Part shown: positions 33,217 through 42,228 of the stretch, piece by piece | Position numbering within the stretch: the first letter of the stretch is position 1 | Layout: every line of letters starts with the position of its first letter | Assembly (NCBI GenBank): GCA_020060625.1 | Contig: JAGUZU010000106.1 | Coordinates: 1-64,000, forward strand | DNA length: 64,000 nt | Direction of reading: 5' to 3' | Source of the DNA: Anaerolineales bacterium | GTDB lineage: Bacteria > Chloroflexota > Anaerolineae > Anaerolineales > Villigracilaceae | The notes under the pieces: model-generated | Told to the model about the DNA's origin: nothing | The model's database searches: none | What the model saw: only the letters and a program-made list of their open reading frames with translations | Program-made: the position numbers and the translations under genes

Positions 33217-34017
33217 TCAGACGGTCAAAAGCGTCCCCATGTTCTCCCCGCTCAAGGCGCGCGACAGGGAACCCGGCTTCTCCGCCGAGAAAATTTGAAC
33301 CGTGAGGCTTCTATTTTTTTGGATCAACGCAAGCATCTCCTCGACTTTTGCCTTCATCCCGCCGGTGACGTCGGTGCTTGTCGAGCCTCCAATTCCCGCT
33401 CGCATCTTTTCATACGCCGGAAGTTGAATCTGCTTTACAAGCCTTTTCCTCGCCGGGAAATCCTCCCACACCCCTGCCTCCATCCCGGCGAGTAGAATCC
33501 GCGCAGGAGCAAACTCTTCGACGAGAAACGCGAACACATCCTCCGTGGAAAGAATCGTCCCGCCGAGCGTTTCATCGAAAGCCACATCGCCGTAAACGAC
33601 AGGCAGAAGGTGGACGCCCAGCGCCTTGCGCATCGTCTCGACATTGTGGCGGACGACTTTGCGGTTGTCCGAGATCATCGAAGCGGAAGGGGGGAATGAA
33701 ACGGCTGGCACGCCCGCCTTAACCAACGACTCCATGACAAATCGATTCAACTCCGCCGCCTGAAACCGGACTTCTGAAAATCCAACCCATTGCTCGTGGG
33801 TTTGCACGCCGTTCCGTGTGCCATACTTCTTGGCAGCGACGTGCCCGAACGAGCCGGAACCATGTCCCAGAATCAGGAGCAAGCCCGGGTTTGTATCCAG
33901 AGCCGCTTTGATTTCCGATGCGAGTTCAGCCAGTTTATCCGGTCTTGGGGTATAGGGTTTGTCCTTGTCTGTGATGAGCGATCCGCCCAGTTTGAGAAGC
34001 GTGAGTTCGTTGGTCAT
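33217..34017 (-). CDS. Isopentenyl phosphate kinase
   Basis: 266 residues of the amino acid kinase fold: LLKLGGSLITDKDKPY at the start, the GHGSGSFGHVAAKKYG loop with the phosphate-binding His that separates IPK from other kinases of the fold, and TDVTGGMKAKVEEM near the end. IPK converts isopentenyl phosphate to IPP in the alternative (archaeal-type) mevalonate route, known in some Chloroflexota. No other mevalonate gene is in the window. Confidence 0.88.
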   Translation of the reverse strand: MTNELTLLKLGGSLITDKDKPYTPRPDKLAELASEIKAALDTNPGLLLILGHGSGSFGHVAAKKYGTRNGVQTHEQWVGFSEVRFQAAELNRFVMESLVKAGVPAVSFPPSASMISDNRKVVRHNVETMRKALGVHLLPVVYGDVAFDETLGGTILSTEDVFAFLVEEFAPARILLAGMEAGVWEDFPARKRLVKQIQLPAYEKMRAGIGGSTSTDVTGGMKAKVEEMLALIQKNRSLTVQIFSAEKPGSLSRALSGENMGTLLTV

Positions 34018-34068
34018 GGCGCAAGTATAAACATAAACTCATGAAAAAGGGACGATTACCTGCCATGC

Positions 34069-34074
34069 TATAAT
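34069..34074 (+). promoter_or_regulatory. -10 box of a leaderless transcript
   Basis: TATAAT six bases before the ATG at 34081; no Shine-Dalgarno. Confidence 0.6.
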
Positions 34075-34080
34075 CGCGGC

Positions 34081-34881
34081 ATGGATATTCGCGCGGGCGT
34101 CATTGTCGTTGCGTTGTTTGCGGTTGCGGGCGCATTTGTTTTAATACGGGCGGCGGTCAAAAACATGCAGACCGCGCGCCGGTTGTCGTTTTATAGTCTG
34201 CGGAGGCGGCACAATGCCAACGCCTGGCGGCTGTTTTTTATCGCCCTGTTTCTGGTCGGCTTTGCTTTCTGGCTTCCTTCGCGCGGCGAGCAGGCGATCT
34301 ATCGTTACTTCCCCCCCACGCCCACGCCTTCGCTGACTCCCACCATTACCCTTACCCCAACCATCACACTGACGCCGACGATCACCGAGATGCCCACGCT
34401 CACGCTGACGCCCGCCGTCTCGGATACTCCTTCGCCCACTACAACGCCCTTCCTGCCGATTGCCATCGAGGCGCTGTTTGCAGGACCCGTCACCCCAAAC
34501 CCGGATGCAATATTTACGGCAATTCAATTTTCAACCGAATTCGACGGCACCAACCCAATCAATCCACGAACCGTATTCGAGCTTCCCATCGGCACGATGT
34601 ACGGCGGCTTCGATTACAACAACACCCTTCCCGGCGTGCAATGGACCGCGCTCTGGTATCGGGGGCGTCAACTTGTCTGTTATGAGACCGAGCCCTGGCG
34701 GGATGCGTGGGGTACGGGCGGCATCGGCGGCTATACGGAGTGTGCCAACCCCATTGGCGGCTGGCTTCCCGGTCAATACGAGGTGCAGATATTCATGGGC
34801 TATGAGTGGAAGGTGGTGGGACGTTTCGTTGTGCAGGAAAACCTGACCACGCCGACAGCGACTGGCACGCCAACCCCGTAA
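34081..34881 (+). CDS. Two-helix membrane protein with Thr/Pro linker and extracytoplasmic domain
   Basis: 266 residues. Membrane helices at about 5-23 and 48-65, then a TPTITLTPTI-type Thr/Pro linker (about 78-125), then a domain of about 110 residues rich in Gly, Trp and Tyr ('YGGFDYNNTLPGVQWTALWYRG', two Cys in VCYETEP and YTECANP that could form a disulfide). It ends with a second short TPT tail. Envelope protein of unknown function. Confidence 0.8.
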   Translation: MDIRAGVIVVALFAVAGAFVLIRAAVKNMQTARRLSFYSLRRRHNANAWRLFFIALFLVGFAFWLPSRGEQAIYRYFPPTPTPSLTPTITLTPTITLTPTITEMPTLTLTPAVSDTPSPTTTPFLPIAIEALFAGPVTPNPDAIFTAIQFSTEFDGTNPINPRTVFELPIGTMYGGFDYNNTLPGVQWTALWYRGRQLVCYETEPWRDAWGTGGIGGYTECANPIGGWLPGQYEVQIFMGYEWKVVGRFVVQENLTTPTATGTPTP

Positions 34882-34883
34882 AA

Positions 34884-35093
34884 TTCACCGCAGATGCCCA
34901 TTCGGATGCGCTGTGAACGAGGATAAAAGAGATTTGGTTGTCAACATCAAAGTCCGTCTGCGTTTATCTGCGGTTCACTACCGTACAAAACTGCCAAATC
35001 GAACCGCCAAGTCGCCAAGAAAGCCGTTAAAAACTTGGCGTTCTTGGCGACTTGGCGGTAGAAATTCAAAATGTACGGTAGAGAATCTGCGGT
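34884..35093. repeat. Nested palindromes in an intergenic region
   Basis: Three inverted repeats: ACCGCAGAT (34887-34895) with ATCTGCGGT (34966-34974), and again at 35085-35093; TACCGTAC (34979-34986) with GTACGGTA (35073-35080); inside it a perfect 18-base stem CCGCCAAGTCGCCAAGAA (35004-35021) with its reverse complement (35041-35058). Looks like one repeat inserted into another. No gene. Confidence 0.8.
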
Positions 35094-35123
35094 AAAACAA
35101 ACACTTTCAAAGGGAGCGCCACC

Positions 35124-35615
35124 ATGACCGAAAAAGCTTTTCAAGATTTCTACCCCGAATACTTTGCCCATTGTTACGGATGCGGCACGATGAACGAATT
35201 CGGACACCAGATCAAGAGCCATTGGGACGGCGACGAAGCCGTTGCGCATTTCCAGCCCAAGCCATACCACACCGCCATTCCCGGTTATGTATATGGCGGA
35301 CTGCTCGCCTCGCTCATTGACTGTCACGGCACGGGGACGGCTGCTGCGGCGGGCTATCGCGCCGAAAACCGCGAGATGGACACCGAGCCGCCGCTTCGTT
35401 ATCTCACCGCCTCGCTGCATGTGGATTATCTAAAGCCCACGCCGCTCGGTCCCACGCTCGAAATTCGCGGGAAGGTAAAGGAAGTCAAGGGACGCAAGGT
35501 TGTCGTCGAAGAATGGATCCAGGTGGATGGGGTCGTCACCGTGCGGGGCGAAGTGGTCGCGGTGCAGGTTCCCGAAGAGATGGTGAAGGAGTTGTTGGGG
35601 AAGGGGAATTCGTGA
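35124..35615 (+). CDS. PaaI-type hotdog-fold thioesterase
   Basis: 163 residues. The 'CYGCGTMNEFGHQIKSHW' start and IPGYVYGGLLASLIDCHGTG (the hotdog helix with G-G and catalytic Asp position) match the uncharacterised PaaI/YigI-like thioesterases. Probably hydrolyses an acyl-CoA. Start follows AAAGGGAG. No clear operon partners. Confidence 0.82.
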   Translation: MTEKAFQDFYPEYFAHCYGCGTMNEFGHQIKSHWDGDEAVAHFQPKPYHTAIPGYVYGGLLASLIDCHGTGTAAAAGYRAENREMDTEPPLRYLTASLHVDYLKPTPLGPTLEIRGKVKEVKGRKVVVEEWIQVDGVVTVRGEVVAVQVPEEMVKELLGKGNS

Positions 35616-35690
35616 TGCGTGAAACAAAACCTCTCGCTGTTCCGATGCCCGTTAAAGCGGCTGCCGCGCGAGACAACCAGCCGCTAACCG

Positions 35691-36617
35691 CTAAATCGCC
35701 CACTCTTTCTTTTTGACGGGGATTTCCCTTGCGATCTCCGCCGCGAGGCGGGCGTTATTTAATAACAATGCGAGATTGGCTTTGAGGGATTTGCCCTTCG
35801 TCAATTCACCGATGCGGGACAGCAAAAATGGAGTCAACGCCTGACCGTGGATTCCCTGCGCGACGGCTTCAGCAGACGCTTTGGCGATGATCGGCTCCAT
35901 CCCGGACGTTGGAATTGATTCTGCTTCGGGAATTGGATTTGCCACGAGGATGCCGCTCTTCATGCCCAGTTCCCAATGCGCTTTGGCGAAGTCTGCGATC
36001 TCTTTGGGTGAGTCGAGCCGCGCGCTGACGTTTAGTCCGCTTTCGCGGGAATAAAAGGCGGGGAATTCGTCGGTTCTGTAGCCGACGACGGGAACGCCCA
36101 TGGTTTCGAGAACTTCGAGTGTGGCAGGCAAATCCAGAATCGCTTTCGCTCCCGCGCACACGACGATGGTCGGAATCTCCGCCAGCGAACGCAGGTCGGT
36201 GGAAATATCGAAGGGACTCTCCTTGTGGACTCCGCCGATTCCGCCTGTAGCGAAAACCTTGATTCCCGCCATGTTCGCGGCGAACATCGTCCCTGCGACG
36301 GTGGTGCCGCCGTTCGCTTTTTTGACGATGGCGGCGGCGAAGTCGCGGTGACTGACTTTGAGCGTGGAGTCGGATTCAGAAAACTGAACCAGTTCCTGGT
36401 CGGAGAGTCCGATGCGGATTTTTCCGTCCAGCAGGGCAATCGTGGCGGGGGTTGCGCCGTGGTCGCGCACCTGTTTTTCCATATCCCGCGCGAGTTGGAG
36501 GTTTTGCGGTTGGGGAAGCCCGTGCGTGATGACGGTGGATTCAAGCGCGACGATGGGAGCGCCAATATCGAGGGCGCGCGAAATTTCGGGGGAAAGTTGG
36601 ATGTGAGGATGTCTCAT
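35691..36617 (-). CDS. psuG: Pseudouridine-5'-phosphate glycosidase
   Basis: 308 residues. Recognised by IVALESTVITHGLPQPQNL at the start, the Mn/ribose-phosphate residues in 'GATPATIALLDGKIRIGL' and 'FATGGIGGVHKE'. It splits pseudouridine 5'-phosphate into uracil and ribose 5-phosphate. The kinase PsuK is not adjacent. The ATG overlaps the stop of the SPFH-like gene (TAATG), which puts it as last gene of the SPFH operon; a functional link is not obvious. Confidence 0.92.
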   Translation of the reverse strand: MRHPHIQLSPEISRALDIGAPIVALESTVITHGLPQPQNLQLARDMEKQVRDHGATPATIALLDGKIRIGLSDQELVQFSESDSTLKVSHRDFAAAIVKKANGGTTVAGTMFAANMAGIKVFATGGIGGVHKESPFDISTDLRSLAEIPTIVVCAGAKAILDLPATLEVLETMGVPVVGYRTDEFPAFYSRESGLNVSARLDSPKEIADFAKAHWELGMKSGILVANPIPEAESIPTSGMEPIIAKASAEAVAQGIHGQALTPFLLSRIGELTKGKSLKANLALLLNNARLAAEIAREIPVKKKEWAI

Positions 36618-38212
36618 TAGGTTTTCTGTATGTAGTGGAAGAGGTTGTGGTCTATGTCGTGAAGCGCCTTTTTGATTTTTGAGATGTCGGCTTGTTTTTC
36701 GATCGGCGACCGGTTTTCTTTTTGAATCAGTTCCATCGCCGCGATCAGTTCCTTGCGGACGGCTTTCAGGATTTCCACGGCGATTGCGTGCGCGTCCTTT
36801 TTGCTGGCGCTTTGCTGGGCGATCTGACGCAGGAGGTAGGGGCTGGTGGCAACCTCGGAACTGCTTTCGATCAGTTTCGCCAGGTCTGTGATCTCCCGGT
36901 CGGTGAGACGGCGGGTGGTGGTCTTTTCGTAGTTGGCAATGACGACGTTGTTGACGAGTTCGATGATCTCGTTCAATTCATACTTTTTTGCCAAATGCTC
37001 GATGGCGTTGCGGCGTTTGATGTTTTCGCGGGTGAGGTCCCACGCCTCTTTGAGTTTTTCCAATATTACGGCGGACGGCAATTGCCAGGTGCCGATGTCG
37101 ATCCAATGGACGGAGACGCCGAGTTTTGCGGCTTTGTGCTTGAAGGCTGGTTCGAAGAATTGCGCGGTGATTTTGGAGCGCGACTCGAAGTTGGGCGGGA
37201 GCATGTTCTTTGTCCGGTTCAACAGCGTGTGTTCGCCGGTCATTTCCACACGCATTTGGGTGATGGTCTGTTCGTTCTTTGTGATGGCGTCCACTTCCTT
37301 TTGGCTGATGCTGGCAAGGATTTCGCTGAGCGTGCGCGTGGTGATCAATTTTTCCAATTCGTAGGTTACGAGCGGGATTACCGTCGTATCCCAGGGGAAG
37401 GTTACGCCGGAGGGCGTGGACGGCGGCGGCGTGATGATGCTCTGGTTATAGACGAGCGCCTTTACCGCATCCGGTTCGAAGGAGTACGGGTCTTCTTCGA
37501 GCGCGTCGTCCTGCGGGGGCGGTTTTCGCAGGATGCTGAAGATGACTTTGATATCCAGCGCTTCGATCGGGATGCCGTCCTTGGTGCGCGCCCGGACCGA
37601 AAGCCCGCGGACGAACTGATCGCGCAGGTTGATGGCGGCGTACTCGCGCCTGCCCACTTCGTCGTGCTTGCCGATCTCGCGGATGCGCTCGAACCTGCCG
37701 AGCATCCACGCCTCGCCTCTTGGATAAATGACCTCCGGCTCGCCATTGACCTTTTCCAACAGCGCGGCGCTGCCAAGATTGACTTGTATTTCGCCGGGTC
37801 CGCCGATGAGGATGATGGGCGACTGTTCGTCCTGTTCGGAGATCTTGCCTTCGTTAATGATGATGCGCTCCCCGCTCCCTCCGAAGGCGACCTCTTCGAT
37901 GAATTCCGATGCCAGGGTTTCGTCGTGTAGTTCGTAAATGTCATCCAGATAGTGCGCCGCCTTCGCCTTTGCCGCGCCGTACACGACGAACAAAAGCGGA
38001 AGGTATTTGGCGAAATTCAGCCCGATGATGACGAGGCGATGGGTGGATTGCTCCGCCTGGAACACCGTGAGTAGCATGGCGAGCCCGCTCAACACGAGCC
38101 ACAATGCAAGCCCGGCAAGAATCCGCCAGCGGTTTCTGAATTCGACGCTTTTATCCGTCAAACCGAAAAGCAGGGCTGAGAGTTCGTCGCGCTGGGTGGA
38201 TTGCCGTTTCAT
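36617..38212 (-). CDS. SPFH/band-7-like membrane protein D
   Basis: 531 residues. Two membrane helices at about 30-50 and 58-80, then a domain with 'AAINLRDQFVRGLSVRARTKDGIPIEALDIKV', which is the SPFH 'T-x-DG-x-x-(x)' strand pair. Later 'LEKLITTRTLSEILAS' and 'LGVSVHWIDIGTWQLP' correspond to the band-7 helix and final strand (G-x-x-V-x-x-I-x-x-I-x-x-P). A helical C-terminus of about 150 residues follows. ATGA overlap with the preceding SPFH gene, TAATG overlap with psuG. Likely membrane scaffold; role unknown. Confidence 0.72.
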   Translation of the reverse strand: MKRQSTQRDELSALLFGLTDKSVEFRNRWRILAGLALWLVLSGLAMLLTVFQAEQSTHRLVIIGLNFAKYLPLLFVVYGAAKAKAAHYLDDIYELHDETLASEFIEEVAFGGSGERIIINEGKISEQDEQSPIILIGGPGEIQVNLGSAALLEKVNGEPEVIYPRGEAWMLGRFERIREIGKHDEVGRREYAAINLRDQFVRGLSVRARTKDGIPIEALDIKVIFSILRKPPPQDDALEEDPYSFEPDAVKALVYNQSIITPPPSTPSGVTFPWDTTVIPLVTYELEKLITTRTLSEILASISQKEVDAITKNEQTITQMRVEMTGEHTLLNRTKNMLPPNFESRSKITAQFFEPAFKHKAAKLGVSVHWIDIGTWQLPSAVILEKLKEAWDLTRENIKRRNAIEHLAKKYELNEIIELVNNVVIANYEKTTTRRLTDREITDLAKLIESSSEVATSPYLLRQIAQQSASKKDAHAIAVEILKAVRKELIAAMELIQKENRSPIEKQADISKIKKALHDIDHNLFHYIQKT

Positions 38213-39621
38213 GAGTTGCCCTGTCCCGTTTGATGCCTGGACGCATCGAGCTTGTTGACCAACAGCCATTTCCAGATGTCGTCCAGTTTTTTGCGTTCGA
38301 TTTCCATTTCGCTGTTCGCGCCGCTCTCCACCAGCAGGGATTCGCGCAGCGGTTCGATCAGGTTTTGCAGGGTGGCGTACTCATCCTGCGGGGGCGCTAT
38401 GGGGTTGTCGAAATTCGCCGACACGATGCGCGCAAAATTTTTGATCGCTTCGTTGCGGGCGGCGGTTTCGATCACTGCCTCCTCGTCGTTCAGGAGTTCC
38501 TCTTCGCGTTTGGCGGTTTTCATCCATTCCGCGCTCCATTGTTTGGTGAGGTTCTCCTCCATTGCCGGTTCAAAGAGCAGGTTGTGGATACGCACCTGCG
38601 ATATCTCAAGTCCGCGCGCCTGCAATTGTTTGAATTCCAGGCTTTCGACCCATTCGCCTGTCGGTGTGCCTGTGTCGTCCAGCGCCACCACATCCGCCTG
38701 CCGAACGCGCTTGTTGATCATATCCTCGATGGTCTGTAATCCGCTGACGCCTTCGGAGGTGAACAATTCCTCCAGCTTGAATTTGCGGACGTATTCGCGC
38801 CATAAATTGACCACCAGGTGCGCCGGGAGTTTGTTCCATTCCATGCGGGTCTTTTTGTTGTCCGATGTGCCAAGTTCGATTACTTCGCGGGTGATGGCGT
38901 TGCGAACGGAAGCCGGGTCGAACCCGTATTGCGAGATCACCCCGCTTTCGGTCGGTTTGTTTTGAATGGGGCGTTTGATGCTGAATTTGACGCTGATGGT
39001 CGGCGAGACCTCGAAACCATCGCGGGTCAACCCGGCGGTTTGCTGGCGGCGATTCTGCAATTCGTTATAGACTTTGGGAGAGGAGATCGGCACCGGATTC
39101 AAGAACGGCTGGTCGCTCGCAAGCGGACCGATGAACTGCCACTGCGACCGGAGATCGACACTCCCTGCTACATATTCCTTCCCGCTCGTGAACTTGATCC
39201 CGGGACCCACCGCGCCTTTGATCTGCGTGTCTGTCCGCAGGACGACTGCGCTGGCGGTATCCAACGCCAGCACGCCGGGACCGCGTTTGCCCGCCTCGCC
39301 TTCATGTTCGATGACGCGCCCGTTCTTGATGAAGAGCGTCGGTCCGCGCTGACCGGATTCGAATATCTTGACCCGCGCGTAAATCTCCCTCCTGTCCTTC
39401 GGATTTTGAATGGGCAGGATGAATTGCGCAAAGAAATAGATCAGGCGGTCGAGGAGATAATAGGCGGCGAAAAAGTCAATGATGAGAATGACGACGCTGA
39501 CGATGGGATTAAACGGAATATCCAGCCCCCACAGGATGCCATGCCAGATGCCGGCTGTGGCAAGGATGACGCCAAACGGCGTTTGCAGGATTGAGCCGAG
39601 CCCGCTGAGGAGTCTTCGCAT
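38209..39621 (-). CDS. SPFH/band-7-like membrane protein C
   Basis: 470 residues, two N-terminal membrane helices (about 17-35, 42-68), then 'AGKRGPGVLALDTASAVVLRTD', a G-x-G-hairpin typical of band-7 starts, 'LTRDGFEVSPTISVKFSI', and 'LEFKQLQARGLEISQVRIHNLLF' as the conserved last strand. C-terminal part helical and acidic. Coupled to protein D by ATGA. It has no Shine-Dalgarno but a perfect hairpin just before the ATG (39625-39649). Confidence 0.72.
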   Translation of the reverse strand: MRRLLSGLGSILQTPFGVILATAGIWHGILWGLDIPFNPIVSVVILIIDFFAAYYLLDRLIYFFAQFILPIQNPKDRREIYARVKIFESGQRGPTLFIKNGRVIEHEGEAGKRGPGVLALDTASAVVLRTDTQIKGAVGPGIKFTSGKEYVAGSVDLRSQWQFIGPLASDQPFLNPVPISSPKVYNELQNRRQQTAGLTRDGFEVSPTISVKFSIKRPIQNKPTESGVISQYGFDPASVRNAITREVIELGTSDNKKTRMEWNKLPAHLVVNLWREYVRKFKLEELFTSEGVSGLQTIEDMINKRVRQADVVALDDTGTPTGEWVESLEFKQLQARGLEISQVRIHNLLFEPAMEENLTKQWSAEWMKTAKREEELLNDEEAVIETAARNEAIKNFARIVSANFDNPIAPPQDEYATLQNLIEPLRESLLVESGANSEMEIERKKLDDIWKWLLVNKLDASRHQTGQGNS

Positions 39622-39624
39622 TTA

Positions 39625-39649
39625 GGTCGATTCTAAAGCAGAATCGACC
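39625..39649 (-). promoter_or_regulatory. Perfect hairpin immediately before the SPFH protein C start
   Basis: GGTCGATTCT/AGAATCGACC, loop of five, three bases before the ATG. No T-run, so not a classic terminator; may control translation or RNA processing within the operon. Confidence 0.5.
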
Positions 39650-39679
39650 AAACCGCCAACCGCTTTGTGGAAGATGACA

Positions 39680-40897
39680 TCAAGGGGCAATGGGTTTTGC
39701 CACGGCATGAACAATGCCGAAGATGCGAATGTTTTCCGTGATTTCGATGTCTGCGGTTTCGGAACCCTTGATACTGGATTCTGACCTGAGCATGTTCTTC
39801 TCTGCGTCGAAGCGTTTCACAAAGTAGAAAGTTTCGTCCGTTTCTTCTTCGAGGCGGCAGGCAACCACGACATCGTTATGATTGCTGTTGGAATTGCGCT
39901 CAACCAGCACATAATCGCCGTCTCGAATGGAGACGGTACCCTTTTTCATCTTGTTCATGCTGTTTCCCCGCACTTTCATCCAACCCCATTCATTTCCTTT
40001 TGACAGGGTAATTCTCTTGTCCGGTTTCAATGGGTGCAGGCTGTGGGGCTTGCCATCCAGGTTAAGGCGGTCAATTTCGGCGGATTTTCCTGTTATATCC
40101 GGTGATAGGGGCTCGCCAGAGCGGCTTGCCCGAATTTTCTGACCGTAAATTTTCTGCGAGGATAAAGTCATATAACCCAATTGATCGGTACGGGTTTCGG
40201 TTTCCTGCGGGGTTTCATCCTCCGGTTCGCTGGGTATTGACGATGCGGCATGAAAGACGATTTTATTGGATGGGTAATTCTCGTTCGTGAGCGAGATGGG
40301 AATGTGTAAAGTTACGGATGGCAAGTCATCCTCGTCGTCTGTGGGAGGATCCTGCACGGGAAAGAGGTCGGTATTTTCAGCAGGATCAGGCATAAATGTC
40401 CGAAAGAGAGGCTCGTTGGATAGTCGTTCCAGCGCATCGTTGACTTCCATTTGAAGAATCCTGCGAATATTGCCCTCCCTTTCCGCTTCGGGTGAATTGA
40501 TTCGCACGCTGGTTTCGAGGGAGTGCAAGGCTCTTTGCAGGGCGCGCCGCGCTTCACGAAAATTTCGAACGGCAACGTGGCATAGCCCAAGCGCCCGGTA
40601 CGCAAGGGATTTGTTGACCGGCGAGTTCCACATCTCTTGCGTGGCAGTGTTGAAACATTCGATTGCGCGGTCGAATTGATCCCGTTCGTAATGCAAACAC
40701 CCGAGCAGAAAACGATGAATGCCGATCAGGTCATGATTTTCCAGGTTGGTCTGGGCAAGGATGTTGCTTAACTCGGCGATGGCTGCCTGCAACGGATCGG
40801 GTTCGTTGGAATCCAATTGCAGGATTGCGTCACGAATGCGAAGCATTTCGCCCTCGCAAATTAACAGGGTGACGATGGCGGCAATATCGTTTTTCAT
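39680..40897 (-). CDS. TPR-like protein with a C-terminal LexA/S24-peptidase-like domain
   Basis: 405 residues. Residues about 25-165 are tetratricopeptide-like helices ('LGCLHYERDQFDRAIECFNTA', 'RALGLCHVAVRNFREARRALQRAL'). Residues 165-290 are a low-complexity acidic linker. Residues about 300-395 resemble the S24/LexA protease fold: MKVRGNSMNKMKKGTVSIRD (Ser of the SM motif), GDYVLVERN, DVVVACRL and ETFYFVKRF with the Lys of the Ser-Lys pair. There is no DNA-binding helix-turn-helix. It might self-cleave or process a partner. It starts inside the stop of SPFH protein B (ATGA), so it is made together with the SPFH proteins. Confidence 0.7.
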   Translation of the reverse strand: MKNDIAAIVTLLICEGEMLRIRDAILQLDSNEPDPLQAAIAELSNILAQTNLENHDLIGIHRFLLGCLHYERDQFDRAIECFNTATQEMWNSPVNKSLAYRALGLCHVAVRNFREARRALQRALHSLETSVRINSPEAEREGNIRRILQMEVNDALERLSNEPLFRTFMPDPAENTDLFPVQDPPTDDEDDLPSVTLHIPISLTNENYPSNKIVFHAASSIPSEPEDETPQETETRTDQLGYMTLSSQKIYGQKIRASRSGEPLSPDITGKSAEIDRLNLDGKPHSLHPLKPDKRITLSKGNEWGWMKVRGNSMNKMKKGTVSIRDGDYVLVERNSNSNHNDVVVACRLEEETDETFYFVKRFDAEKNMLRSESSIKGSETADIEITENIRIFGIVHAVAKPIAP

Positions 40898-42222
40898 GAA
40901 TTGTTTCCGGGCATTTGCATTGGGAACTTGATCGCTTCCTGCAGCTTTTCCAGCGTTTCGAGCGCTTCCCTGGCAAGGTTTGACCGCACCTCGGGACTCT
41001 GCATGCTTTGGTCGAGAAACCCTGAGACGGTCAGCAAGAGGTTTTCCGGGAAGCTGGCTGAGTCAATGCGATTGAGTCCATTGGCAAGGGTTAGGATCAA
41101 GTCTCGCTGCATTTCGGCGCGGGCTTTCTCCTGCAAGCGGATGCGATGCGCCGCCACTTCGCCTTTCGTAATGGCGGTTGTATTTTTATGCGCCGTCTCC
41201 CATGTTAGTTTGCGCAGGCGGTTCACTTTGGGAGGCAGTTCAACTTCCATGATTTGCAGGTTTAACAGCGATACGCCGTACTCCTGAAGTTTTTCGTTGA
41301 TGTTTTGACTCAACTCCATAATGTTTGCGTTTGAAAGCAGGGTGGTCTGGCTGTGTTCCTTCAGGAACAATTGATCCAGATACCTTCTGGAAATGAAGCC
41401 GCCCAGAATTCCCTGGGTTTGACCCGTTGCGAAATTGACCCATTCGCTCGTTTCCTTGCCGTTTTTATATGTGTGTTCGACCGCTTTGCGGACGGAGACG
41501 GGGTCGAAGGGAATTAACTTGTTTTCATCGTTCTCGCTTCGCTCCTGACCGAGAAAATATTCTCCGCGTACCCGAAGCTTCACCCTGATTCCATCCTTTG
41601 TCCATGCGGTCAGTTCGATTTCCTCGGTCTTGGGACCAACGTCCAGCACGGCGGCAACCCGTTCGTCCCAATGCAGAAACGCAGCGCCCTGCCCAACCAC
41701 CCTTGAGAATTGCCCAAGGTGTTCGAGGTAAAGCGCGTGACCCGGCTTGATGACCAGTTTGACTGGTCCACCGATGATTGTTGCCCAGTGATTCGGCGGG
41801 TCCAGTTTTTGTTCCCTGGCTGTTACTGTTTGGAATTTGATCCATTTGGAAAAAGGGGGCGGCATGAGCGGCACGCCGGAAACGCGTATTTTCACGATTT
41901 CGAGCAGGTCATTCTCTTCATTCAGATTGTGGAATTGTTGGATGAATTTTGCCGCAGACTGAAAAATATAATACCTGCCGATTGCGTAGAACACAAGTGA
42001 AACCGAAGCCACGCCAAGAATCTCCTGCCACGTAAGTTCCCTCGCCTCGGGACGCTCTTTTAGTGTTCCAAGGAGAAGAACAATGTAGAATATCGAAAAG
42101 GCAACGGCAAAGAAGGGCAGGACGGTCAACTGACCGTCTTTGCCCATCGAATCTTCATGGGCTTGTTTTTCCGTATAAAGTCCCTGCCACTTCTGTGGAT
42201 CGTTGGATGGTTTGAATGGCAT
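40894..42222 (-). CDS. SPFH/band-7-like membrane protein B
   Basis: 442 residues, the clearest SPFH member: helices at about 38-56 and 66-86, then 'ELTAWTKDGIRVKLRVRGEYFLG', 'FDPVSVRKAVEHTYKN', 'SRRYLDQLFLKE' and 'INEKLQEYGVSLLNLQIMEVELPPKVNRL', the full band-7 order ending in the G-V-x-x-x-x-L-x-I-x-x-V-x-L-P strand. It then has 'EKARAEMQRDLILTLANGL', the charged helix of flotillins/prohibitins. Start preceded by GGAGAATAACC, six bases after the upstream gene. Confidence 0.78.
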   Translation of the reverse strand: MPFKPSNDPQKWQGLYTEKQAHEDSMGKDGQLTVLPFFAVAFSIFYIVLLLGTLKERPEARELTWQEILGVASVSLVFYAIGRYYIFQSAAKFIQQFHNLNEENDLLEIVKIRVSGVPLMPPPFSKWIKFQTVTAREQKLDPPNHWATIIGGPVKLVIKPGHALYLEHLGQFSRVVGQGAAFLHWDERVAAVLDVGPKTEEIELTAWTKDGIRVKLRVRGEYFLGQERSENDENKLIPFDPVSVRKAVEHTYKNGKETSEWVNFATGQTQGILGGFISRRYLDQLFLKEHSQTTLLSNANIMELSQNINEKLQEYGVSLLNLQIMEVELPPKVNRLRKLTWETAHKNTTAITKGEVAAHRIRLQEKARAEMQRDLILTLANGLNRIDSASFPENLLLTVSGFLDQSMQSPEVRSNLAREALETLEKLQEAIKFPMQMPGNNS

Positions 42223-42228
42223 GATCGG

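Noticed and set aside
36692..37930. 412-codon plus-strand frame opposite the SPFH-like protein D
   Set aside because: Shadow frame rich in Phe, Arg, Gly and Asp with no family motif; the minus strand gene is coupled to its neighbours by stop/start overlaps.
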